This document shows positions 1 to 6,716 of a DNA stretch of 9,540 nt, in pieces (positions within the stretch are counted from its first letter, which is position 1; every line of letters begins with the position of its first letter). The notes under the pieces are model-generated. The model was not told the origin of the DNA. It did not search any database and saw nothing but the letters and a program-made list of their open reading frames with translations. The translations under genes and the position numbers were made by a program. The stretch is taken from positions 1-9,540 of the forward strand of contig DUOL01000158.1 in the NCBI GenBank assembly GCA_012838875.1, read 5' to 3'. Origin of the DNA: Bacteroidales bacterium (GTDB taxonomy: Bacteria; Bacteroidota; Bacteroidia; Bacteroidales; WCHB1-69).

Positions 1-145
1 AAAGCCCGCAAGGGCGGAAGCCGCTGGGGACGCGGCGGCAAAAAAGCGAGCTTGTAAGCTCTTTTTGCCGCCTTGCGACCCCACGGCTTGTGCCCGCGGA
101 CTTGGAACCGGGCGCCGACCCCGAGCGCAGCGAGGGGGCACGCCC
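1..145. repeat. GC-rich structured intergenic element with stacked hairpins
   Basis: This block is strongly GC-rich while everything after base 146 is AT-rich. It folds well on paper. GCCC 4-7 pairs with GGGC 12-15 around a GCAA tetraloop. A long hairpin spans 18-89: AAGCCG with CGGCTT, TGGGG 25-29 with CCCCA 79-83, CGC with GCG, an 11-bp arm 34-44 with 62-72, and an apical GAGCT/AGCTC. A third outer stem pairs GTGCCC 90-95 with GGGCAC 136-141. The ~31 paired positions in the central arm are far beyond chance. I see no coding potential. It could be a dispersed intergenic repeat, a structured RNA, or the terminator/3' region of something left of the window. The hairpins are observed; the identity is unknown. 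The left boundary is not visible because the element touches base 1. Confidence 0.7.
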
Positions 146-348
146 TAATAATTTTTATATTATTTAACATTATCTATCTGCTTTAAATTTTGCTTTTGGT
201 GCTGGGCGATAGAACTTTTTTTTGGCTGCGTTATTATCAATTAAATTATTTACGAAGCCCCGTTTTCTACTGCTAAATTCTTTGGCTTGTGCTTAAATTG
301 ACGGGAAACCTAAAAAGTGAGCAGTGGAATTTTTTGAAAAAAATGATG
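146..348. other. AT-rich intergenic leader without recognised gene
   Basis: About 200 bases of AT-rich DNA lie between the GC-rich hairpin block and the ileS promoter. I find no convincing tRNA, small gene or riboswitch fold. The long antisense open frame that crosses this stretch and the start of ileS (273-962, minus strand) is a shadow of ileS and is not annotated. Confidence 0.5.
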
Positions 349-356
349 TATATTTG
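349..356 (+). promoter_or_regulatory. Bacteroidota -7 box of the ileS promoter
   Basis: TATATTTG is an exact match to the TAnnTTTG -7 consensus used by the primary sigma factor of Bacteroidota. It lies 27 bases before the ileS ATG, which would give a short untranslated leader of roughly 20 bases. The nearest upstream TTTG (333-336) leaves only a 12-base spacer, shorter than the usual ~19, so the -33 element is weak or absent. No T-box-like leader could fit in so short a transcript. Confidence 0.55.
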
Positions 357-383
357 CAAATTCTTTAAAATAATAATAGTTCG

Positions 384-3300
384 ATGAAAAAATACGCTGA
401 ATATAAGGCTCTTAATCTTTCTAATATTGGGAAAGAGATGCGTCAATATTGGGAGGAAAATGAGATTTTTGCTAAAAGTTTGGAATTGAGAAAAGGGAAT
501 AGTTCGTTCGTTTTTTATGAAGGTCCTCCCTCGGCTAACGGATTGCCGGGTATTCATCATGTTATGGCACGTGCTATTAAAGATGTTTTTTGTCGATATC
601 AGACACAAAAAGGGAAATTTGTCGGTCGAAAAGGTGGCTGGGATACGCACGGCTTGCCTGTGGAATTGGGCGTAGAACAAACTTTGGGGATTACAAAGGA
701 AGATATAGGGAAAAAAATTTCGGTGGAGGAGTATAATAACGCCTGCCGCCGAGAAGTGATGAAGTATAAAGATAAATGGGACGATTTGACGAAAAAGATG
801 GGCTATTGGGTGGACTTGGAGAATCCATATATTACGTTTGATAATAAATATATTGAGTCGGTTTGGTATTTGCTGTCTCAACTCTATAAAAAAAATCTTC
901 TTTATAAAGGTTTTTCTATCCAACCTTACTCGCCAGCTGCAGGGACGGGACTTAGTTCGCATGAATTAAACCTTCCCGGCTGTTATAAAGATATTAAAGA
1001 TACTACCGTTGTCGCTCAATTTAAGGTTAAAACAACGCAAAAAAATAAAAAATGTCCGTGGGGATTTCCTGAAGGAGAGGCGATTCCCGATAATCTTTAT
1101 CTATTGGCTTGGACAACAACCCCTTGGACATTGCCATCCAATACGGCATTAGCGGTCGGAGTTAATATCGAATATCTTTTAGTTCAAACCTTTAACCCCT
1201 ATTCAGGAACGCCTATTTTTGTCGTTTTAGCTAAAAACTTGAAGGAGACTTATTTTCCGGAAAAAAATAGCGACCTCTCTTTTGAGGATTATAAACCGGG
1301 AGATAAAAATACTCCCTATCGCATCATTGCTCAAACAGTCGGCAAAGAGCTAATAGGCTTGGAATATGAGCAACTAATTCCCTACGTTAACCCCGGTGAA
1401 AACGCTTTTAGAGTTATTGCCGGCGACTACGTTACGACCGAAGACGGGACGGGCATTGTTCACATCGCTCCTACTTTCGGAGCTGACGATAAACGGGTTG
1501 CGCAAGAAGCGAATATCCCTCCCCTAACCCTTCTCGATAAACAAGGAAATTGGCAACCTATGGTGGATAGAACCGGCAAATTTTATCCGATAGCGGAGCT
1601 TGACGAGCAATTTGTTCAAAATAAGGTAGATAGAGAGTTGTACGGTCAAGTAGCCGGACGTTTTGTTAAAGAAGATTACGAACCGAATAACGATAAATCA
1701 GAAGAACCGTTAGACCTGTTTTTGGCTGTTTGGTTGAAAAAGGAGAATAAAGCCTTTAAAATTGAAAAATATGTTCACAATTATCCGCATTGCTGGCGGA
1801 CGGACAAACCGGTCTTATACTACCCTCTCGACTCGTGGTTTGTGAAAACGACCCAAATGAAGGAGCGAATGATTGAGCTTAACAAAACTATTCAATGGAA
1901 GCCGCAAGCAACCGGCAGCGGACGTTTTGGTAATTGGCTGGAGAATTTAGTCGATTGGAACTTATCACGCTCGCGTTTCTGGGGTATCCCATTGCCGATA
2001 TGGACTACCGAAGATAAAAAGGAGCAAATTTGTATCGGCTCTATAGAAGAGCTAATTACGGAAATTAACAAGGCTGTTGAAGCCGGCGTTATGGAAAAGA
2101 ATCCTTTTGATAAGTTTATTATCGGTGATTTCAGTAAGGAAAATTATCAAAAAATCGACCTCCACCGTCCTTACGTAGATGAGATATTTTTAGTATCAAA
2201 GAGTGGACAGAGAATGACCCGCGAAACCGATTTGATTGATGTTTGGTTCGATTCGGGTTCTATGCCGTACAGTCAGTGGCACTATCCATTTGAAAATAAG
2301 GAGATTTTTGAAAAGAACTTCCCTGCTGATTTTATTGCCGAGGGGGTTGACCAAACACGTGGTTGGTTCTTTACTCTACACGCCATCAGTACGATGCTCT
2401 TTGACTCTGTTGCTTTTAAGTCTGTGATTTCCAACGGCTTAGTATTAGATAAAAACGGCAATAAGATGTCAAAAAGGTTAGGAAACGCCGTTGACCCGTT
2501 TGCCACCATAGAGAAGTACGGAGCGGACGCTACTCGCTGGTACATGCTTACCAACGCACAGCCGTGGGACAACCTGAAATTTGACGAAGAGGGAATTGTA
2601 GAGGTACAAAGGAAATTTTTCGGAACATTGTACAATACCTATAATTTCTTTGCTCTCTATGCTAACCTTGACGGATTTACCAACGAAGAGCCGGAAATTC
2701 CTTATAACGAACGACCCGAAATTGATAGGTGGATTTTGTCGGAATTAAACACACTTATTAAAAATTGCGATATTAACTATAGCGACTTCGAACCTACCAA
2801 AGTCGGCAGAGATATTCAAAATTTCGTTGATGAATATTTAAGTAATTGGTATGTAAGACTTTGTAGACGCAGATTTTGGAAAGGCGAGTACACGCAAGAC
2901 AAAATCTCCGCTTACCAAACGCTCTACACCGCATTGGTTACTATCGCCAAATTGGCAGCTCCCTTAGCCCCGTTTTTCATGGATAAACTATTTCTCGACT
3001 TAAATAACGTTACAAACATGGAAGACAAAATATCGGTACACCTCACCGATTTCCCGATTGCCAAAGTAGATATGATTGACACGGAATTGGAAGAGAGAAT
3101 GCAGTGGGCACAAAAGATATCCTCCTTAGTACTCTCCATGCGTAAAAAAAGCAAACTTAAAGTTCGCCAACCGCTTAGCAAGATTATGATTCCGATTATT
3201 GAGAACAGCAACTTCCAACATCAAATTGAGAAGGTGAAGGAGTTGATTCTGCACGAGGTGAATGTTAAAGAGATTCTTTTTGTCAGCGACGAAGACGGAC

Positions 3301-3836
3301 TTTTCACGAAGAGAATAAAACCGGATTTCAAAATTTTAGGTCCTAAGTTGGGTAAGCGGATGAAGGCGCTTGCGAACTGTTTAGCGGAGTTGCCCCAAAG
3401 TAAAATTGCACAGTTAGAACGGGATGGAAAACTCATCTTTACCATAGAGGGCGAAGAGATAGAAATAAGCAACAGTGAAGTAGAGATTATTGCCGATGAG
3501 ATACCGGGCTGGGTGGTTGCCAATGAGGGTTCTCTCACCGTTGCCCTTGACATTACGGTAACCGATGAACTCAAAGATGAAGGATTTGCTCGCGAATTGG
3601 TTAATCGAATACAGAACTACAGGAAGGAGCAAAATCTTGATGTTGTGGATACGATAACTATCACTTTACAAAGTTACAGCGAATTGGATTCCGCATTCCG
3701 AAAATTCGAATCCTACATTAAATCCGAAACGCTTGCTACAGACTTACGGATTGTCCCCACAGTAGAAAGTAACGACAAGACGGCTTTCAGCATAACAGAC
3801 GAAATAACGATTGATGCGTTAGTGGAGAAAAATTGA
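384..3836 (+). CDS. ileS: Isoleucyl-tRNA synthetase (cytoplasmic, long type, GIHH signature)
   Basis: This enzyme charges tRNA-Ile with isoleucine using ATP and removes mischarged valine; it is essential for translation. The protein has 1150 residues, the usual size for the long, eukaryote-like (IleRS2-type) enzymes. The N-terminal Rossmann catalytic core carries PPSANG at about 48-53, followed by GIHHV at 56-60 where most class I enzymes have HIGH. Next is the CP1 editing domain, with WTTTPWT at 243-249 and the editing aspartate region APTFGADD ending at D368-D369. The catalytic domain resumes with WFDSGS, then KMSKR at 694-698. An anticodon-binding helical domain and a long C-terminal extension follow. 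The start is the ATG 27 bases after a -7 box. There is no Shine-Dalgarno, as is normal for the phylum. The frame is intact to TGA at 3834-3836. The gene converges with the WG-repeat gene and appears monocistronic. The odd feature is the GXHH signature, discussed in the findings. Confidence 0.97.
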   Translation: MKKYAEYKALNLSNIGKEMRQYWEENEIFAKSLELRKGNSSFVFYEGPPSANGLPGIHHVMARAIKDVFCRYQTQKGKFVGRKGGWDTHGLPVELGVEQTLGITKEDIGKKISVEEYNNACRREVMKYKDKWDDLTKKMGYWVDLENPYITFDNKYIESVWYLLSQLYKKNLLYKGFSIQPYSPAAGTGLSSHELNLPGCYKDIKDTTVVAQFKVKTTQKNKKCPWGFPEGEAIPDNLYLLAWTTTPWTLPSNTALAVGVNIEYLLVQTFNPYSGTPIFVVLAKNLKETYFPEKNSDLSFEDYKPGDKNTPYRIIAQTVGKELIGLEYEQLIPYVNPGENAFRVIAGDYVTTEDGTGIVHIAPTFGADDKRVAQEANIPPLTLLDKQGNWQPMVDRTGKFYPIAELDEQFVQNKVDRELYGQVAGRFVKEDYEPNNDKSEEPLDLFLAVWLKKENKAFKIEKYVHNYPHCWRTDKPVLYYPLDSWFVKTTQMKERMIELNKTIQWKPQATGSGRFGNWLENLVDWNLSRSRFWGIPLPIWTTEDKKEQICIGSIEELITEINKAVEAGVMEKNPFDKFIIGDFSKENYQKIDLHRPYVDEIFLVSKSGQRMTRETDLIDVWFDSGSMPYSQWHYPFENKEIFEKNFPADFIAEGVDQTRGWFFTLHAISTMLFDSVAFKSVISNGLVLDKNGNKMSKRLGNAVDPFATIEKYGADATRWYMLTNAQPWDNLKFDEEGIVEVQRKFFGTLYNTYNFFALYANLDGFTNEEPEIPYNERPEIDRWILSELNTLIKNCDINYSDFEPTKVGRDIQNFVDEYLSNWYVRLCRRRFWKGEYTQDKISAYQTLYTALVTIAKLAAPLAPFFMDKLFLDLNNVTNMEDKISVHLTDFPIAKVDMIDTELEERMQWAQKISSLVLSMRKKSKLKVRQPLSKIMIPIIENSNFQHQIEKVKELILHEVNVKEILFVSDEDGLFTKRIKPDFKILGPKLGKRMKALANCLAELPQSKIAQLERDGKLIFTIEGEEIEISNSEVEIIADEIPGWVVANEGSLTVALDITVTDELKDEGFARELVNRIQNYRKEQNLDVVDTITITLQSYSELDSAFRKFESYIKSETLATDLRIVPTVESNDKTAFSITDEITIDALVEKN

Positions 3837-3918
3837 TTTGAGGGATAACATCGAAAAAATGATATAATAGTCTCTTTTGTCAAACTTATTTCACAGGTAC
3901 ACATTTTTTGTTTTATCG

Positions 3919-4620
3919 TCAAACCGTTAATATTTTCAGTCCTTTTTCGTCTATAATTATTTTTTCATTTTCAAATGTTGTTACCAAAGCAAAACCATTG
4001 TAAAATGGTTCAATTATTTGGTAACGATCTTTATAAAGTTCGCTTCCCCGTTTGTTAATATGAAACCAACCATTTTCGTCTTTTGCTGTAGCAAAATTTT
4101 TGTGAAAAACACCCAAATCAAGATAAGATTTGTCGTTGATGAACTTTCCTTTATTATCAATATGTCGGTATAAACCGTCTTGCGATTTTACACAAGCAAT
4201 TCCCTCTTTGTAATCACCTGCATAAATGTAATTTTCTAGATAAATACGGTTCCCATTTAAGTCAATGTGAAAATATTGGTTATTTGAGTTTCTAACGGTG
4301 CAAATATTTTCTTGATAATTTCCTGTCCATAGGTAATTGGAAGTATACACCCGTTTACCTTTTTCATTGATATGAAACCAACTTATATTTTCAATGACAG
4401 AAGCGCGATTGCAATAAAAACCGAACGTTCTTACGTAGCGATTTTTGTAGAGTTCCTTCCCTTTTATATCGATGTGATAAGCACCTGAATTATCTAAAAC
4501 AGGGGCAAGTCCTGGTGAATGAAATTCCAGGACTTCTATAAAAATCTTATCGAAAATTGGGTTCCCTTTGAATAAAAAATGAGTGTTGTCTTCTGATACT
4601 TTTATATTTTGCCAATTCAT
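3919..4620 (-). CDS. WG-repeat-containing protein, function unknown
   Basis: This 233-residue protein consists almost entirely of a 34-35-residue repeat of the WG/KWG type. Each unit contains a [WY]-[FYR]-H-I-[DN]-x-x-G core followed by a short LY..RY stretch and an aromatic-G-x-A motif. The HI[DN] cores fall at about 49-51, 83-85, 118-120, 153-155 and 187-189. A degenerate copy precedes them (FLFKG, 15-19) and a degenerate IIIDEKG copy follows (221-227). I see no signal peptide or membrane segment, so the protein is probably cytoplasmic. WG repeats are thought to form beta-rich scaffolds and often flank enzymatic domains; here no such domain is present. The start is ATG 4618-4620. The gene converges on ileS with an 82-bp gap that shows no strong terminator hairpin. 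On the other side an orphan gene fragment ends 95 bp upstream. No function can be assigned; the repeat call itself is firm. Confidence 0.85.
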   Translation of the reverse strand: MNWQNIKVSEDNTHFLFKGNPIFDKIFIEVLEFHSPGLAPVLDNSGAYHIDIKGKELYKNRYVRTFGFYCNRASVIENISWFHINEKGKRVYTSNYLWTGNYQENICTVRNSNNQYFHIDLNGNRIYLENYIYAGDYKEGIACVKSQDGLYRHIDNKGKFINDKSYLDLGVFHKNFATAKDENGWFHINKRGSELYKDRYQIIEPFYNGFALVTTFENEKIIIDEKGLKILTV

Positions 4621-4715
4621 TCGTTTTCAATTAAATAATTACTCATTATAAGAATATTTACTACTTTTTGTTCTAATATTTTAACGCATAAGTCGGTGAA
4701 TTAATCATAGTTTTT

Positions 4716-4949
4716 TCATGTATCTGTCGATACTAATTCCCTATGCTTTTCTTTAATCTTGCAAGTTATTGTCATAAAATAACTTAGGATATTCGTTTCA
4801 CTCCTATATTCACATATATCTTCTTTTGCATGTTCTTCTAATATTGTAAAGGTAAAAGACATAAACACACTTCCTTTTAATTTTTTATTTAAAATATCAT
4901 CTATCTCAACATTTGTAATTGTAGTTAAAATTGACCTATTTTTAAATAC
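4716..4949 (-). pseudogene. 3' fragment of an unidentified gene, cut by the IS
   Basis: Reading the minus strand from the IS left end, a frame stays open for 77 codons and ends at TGA 4716-4718. It begins VFKNRSILTTITNVEIDDIL and ends HRELVSTDT. An open run this long in such AT-rich DNA is unlikely by chance, and the composition (alternating hydrophobic beta-like runs, an acidic EEHAKED patch) looks like real protein. The only internal ATGs would give 48 residues or fewer, so the natural start must have been upstream, in DNA now replaced by the IS. I do not recognise the family. It is not the missing C-terminal part of the flavodoxin-fold gene on the other side of the IS: it lacks the FPFxWY-like segment expected there and is out of frame with it. 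Confidence 0.55.
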
Positions 4950-4967
4950 TTTAAATCCTAACTCCGC
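4950..4967 (+). repeat. IS left terminal inverted repeat
   Basis: TTTAAATCCTAACTCCGC matches the reverse complement of 6541-6558 at 17 of 18 positions. The transposase stop codon (TAG on the minus strand, 4958-4960) lies within it. The first six bases may be target duplication instead. Confidence 0.85.
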
Positions 4968-6448
4968 TCTTTTAGGTAGTTTATTGTTATTTTCTCAAAT
5001 AGTTCCTTTGTTTTTCTAGTTGTTTCAGTAGTATACCACTGGTCATTGATTCTAATTTTGAATATGCTTTTAGAAATCTCTATAATGTCTTTTGGGGAGT
5101 ATTTGCTCAGCAGTTTAGCTTCTCTAATTTTATCGTATAATTTGTAATAAGCAATCATAGCAATAAAATTAGCCATAAGCCAGCCCTCAAGGACCATTCT
5201 GTCTTGCATATACATGCGGTCAGCTTTTAAGAAGTTTTTATATGAATCAAACATGACTTCTATTTCGTTTCGCTGTTTGTAATTTTCATATAGCTCTTGC
5301 GGTGCTATTTCTACGTTTGTTGTCAATGTGAGAGTGCCGAAGCTATGAAGTTTTTTATCAAATCCTTCTTTGTTGTATTTTTCAGGGTGTGTAGCCATTC
5401 GCAAAATATAATCTTCTTCCTCTTCAACACGCAACTTTTCATCTAAAAAGGTGGTAAAATACTGTCCCTCATTTTGATATGAGTAATACCATATTATTCG
5501 CTTTTCATAGATAAAAAACTTGTTATTTTTCTTGAAATCAATTTGTTCCAATGGAGAAAAATGAATCAATCTATTGTTTCGATAGAGCGGAATAATATAT
5601 TGTAATTTATTATCATTTAGCGCATCTATATTCCCTTTACTATAGAACCCCTTATCTGCAACGAAAATCACTTTATCGGTTTTCATCTCTTCCAAGCAAA
5701 GTTTCATTGAACTAACATCGTTGATATTACCATTTATCAACCGGTAATAAACGGGTTCCTTAATGCCACACGCAAACATATACATTAGGCGAATTTGCTC
5801 ATCAAAACTCTTGTCAGGATTATACCCGGGAGCATTGACATGCAAGTGGTTAGATGTTGTAGTTACATGAGTAGAATCAATCATCATATACTCCTTTTCT
5901 GAATTATTGGGGTTTTCCGGGAAAGAAATACGTGATTTCATCCATTTCAAAATCAACTGACGATTTTCACCGATGTATCTTAGTGTGTTTGTTATTATTT
6001 TGTCAGTCAAAACTTGATTATGCCAGAACAACGAACTATAGTCATGGTGATGTAGTCGTTGCATACACTGTATAGGAGCTTCATGTGCAAAGCGCATCAT
6101 GGCAACGGAGAGCAGAACTTCCCAATCTTCCGAATTGTAGATAGTTCTCATTCCCTGAACCTCCTCATCTAAAAGCTCGCTGAATAAACCATATACACCG
6201 AACATTTTAATATCAACTTTTGTTGGATCAACAGCTCGCTTCGCCTTTTCTTTGAGCTGGCGTTTTTCTGACGGAATAAATCCATCCTGTTCGGTGATTT
6301 TTCCAAGTAGTCCGACAGTTATTTTATCGGACCTTTTCTTTTCTTTATTATAGCGATATTCTACTTGGTATTTATAATAATGACCGCTAATTTTTCTGAT
6401 TTCCGTTCTTGGCTCTTTGAATTTTTTAGCCCATTCTGGTAAATACAT
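4958..6448 (-). CDS. DDE transposase, IS4 superfamily (IS1634-like)
   Basis: This transposase catalyses cut-and-paste movement of its IS. With the start used here the protein has 496 residues. The RNase H-like catalytic triad is visible: D191 in MMIDST, D265 in FVADKGFYS, and E397 inside a textbook IS4 YREK signature, Y390-x2-R393-x3-E397-x6-K404. A long beta-strand-rich insertion (about 280-380) separates the second D from the E, as in this superfamily. I chose the ATG at 6446-6448. A longer reading from 6472 would begin at TTG and would place the start right at the -7 box, leaving no leader. The frame is uninterrupted and all catalytic residues are present, so the gene looks functional. The C-terminus overlaps the left inverted repeat. 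Family placement at IS1634 level is by general resemblance; the IS4-superfamily placement is certain. Confidence 0.93.
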   Translation of the reverse strand: MYLPEWAKKFKEPRTEIRKISGHYYKYQVEYRYNKEKKRSDKITVGLLGKITEQDGFIPSEKRQLKEKAKRAVDPTKVDIKMFGVYGLFSELLDEEVQGMRTIYNSEDWEVLLSVAMMRFAHEAPIQCMQRLHHHDYSSLFWHNQVLTDKIITNTLRYIGENRQLILKWMKSRISFPENPNNSEKEYMMIDSTHVTTTSNHLHVNAPGYNPDKSFDEQIRLMYMFACGIKEPVYYRLINGNINDVSSMKLCLEEMKTDKVIFVADKGFYSKGNIDALNDNKLQYIIPLYRNNRLIHFSPLEQIDFKKNNKFFIYEKRIIWYYSYQNEGQYFTTFLDEKLRVEEEEDYILRMATHPEKYNKEGFDKKLHSFGTLTLTTNVEIAPQELYENYKQRNEIEVMFDSYKNFLKADRMYMQDRMVLEGWLMANFIAMIAYYKLYDKIREAKLLSKYSPKDIIEISKSIFKIRINDQWYTTETTRKTKELFEKITINYLKERS

Positions 6449-6469
6449 ACGCCACTTAATTAGGTTGCA

Positions 6470-6498
6470 CAAAAATAGTAAAAAAATGACATAACAAA
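6470..6498 (-). promoter_or_regulatory. Promoter of the transposase gene
   Basis: On the minus strand a TTTG (6495-6498) is followed after 17 bases by TATTTTTG (6470-6477), an exact TAnnTTTG. This is close to the Bacteroidota -33/-7 layout and lies 21 bases before the chosen transposase ATG. It also supports the ATG start over the upstream TTG. Confidence 0.6.
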
Positions 6499-6504
6499 TG
6501 TTAT
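6491..6504. promoter_or_regulatory. Palindrome over the transposase -33 element
   Basis: ATAACAAATGTTAT is a 6+2+6 inverted repeat (ATAACA/TGTTAT) that contains the TTTG of the transposase promoter. It could be a site for a host or self-regulating DNA-binding protein. A chance AT-rich palindrome is equally possible. Confidence 0.3.
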
Positions 6505-6540
6505 ATCAGATTTTTTTTTAAAAAATAGACGTGAAATATG

Positions 6541-6558
6541 GCGGAGTTAGGGTTTAAA
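6541..6558 (-). repeat. IS right terminal inverted repeat
   Basis: The partner of 4950-4967, with one mismatch in 18 (YCC position). The open frame of the truncated oxidoreductase reads through this repeat into the IS. Confidence 0.85.
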
Positions 6559-6716
6559 ATTGTTTCTTGTTGGACATCTATTTCATAATTGGGATACTTA
6601 AATGCAATATTTAACAAATCTAAATTTAATTCTTTTTGTAGAACTCGAATGATACTGCTATTGGCAATAGAAGTATTTAAGTGTGGGTGTCCACTTATTA
6701 TTAATGCTTTACTCAT
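6559..6716 (-). pseudogene. 5' fragment of a flavodoxin-fold NAD(P)H oxidoreductase
   Basis: The first ~53 codons resemble the start of KefF/MdaB/NQO1-like NAD(P)H:quinone or FMN-dependent oxidoreductases. A beta strand ALIISGHP runs into the flavin phosphate-binding turn (GHPHLNTSIAN, residues 9-19). A helix and a second strand follow, and then YPNYEIDVQQE. Such proteins are normally about 190-200 residues. Here native sequence ends at about ETIL, after which the frame continues 18 codons through the IS end to a stop at 6501. The FPFxWY segment, the rest of the flavin site and the C-terminal half are gone, so no active enzyme is expected. Its ATG overlaps the stop of the upstream fusion gene as ATGA (6713-6716), a classic sign of translational coupling. 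The oxidoreductase was therefore the second gene of a two-gene unit before disruption. The superfamily is clear; the exact subfamily is not. Confidence 0.8.

Larger units (their letters stand above)
4950..6558 (-). mobile_element. IS4-superfamily insertion sequence, IS1634-like, about 1.6 kb
   Basis: The element is bounded by an imperfect inverted repeat and carries one transposase gene that nearly fills it. The terminal sequences agree as TTTAAAYCCTAACTCCGC with one mismatch in 18 when the right end is reverse-complemented. The outermost TTTAAA is itself palindromic and appears at both ends. It could therefore be part of the inverted repeat or a 6-bp target duplication, in which case the element proper is 4956-6552. 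The transposase stop codon lies inside the left repeat. Its own promoter sits just inside the right end. Different truncated genes flank the two sides, so the IS marks a rearrangement. Confidence 0.85.

Noticed and set aside
1..145. RNase P RNA, tmRNA or tRNA in the GC-rich block
   Set aside because: The conserved core sequences of RNase P and tmRNA are not present and no cloverleaf can be drawn; only simple hairpins are supported.
273..962. 229-codon open frame on the minus strand
   Set aside because: It lies antisense to the conserved N-terminal catalytic region of ileS and its promoter, and its translation shows no recognisable domain. It is a shadow frame.
3837..3918. Bidirectional terminator between ileS and the WG-repeat gene
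   Set aside because: I looked for a stem followed by a T run on either strand and found T runs but no convincing stem.
6449..6472. Longer transposase N-terminus starting at 6472
   Set aside because: The codon there is TTG, not ATG, and its first base directly overlaps the -7 box of the transposase promoter. The ATG at 6446-6448 fits better.
4944..6558. TTTAAA on both sides of the IS as a clean 6-bp target-site duplication
   Set aside because: TTTAAA is its own reverse complement, so it fits equally well as the end of the inverted repeat. The flanking genes do not match across the IS, so a duplication from a single insertion cannot be claimed.
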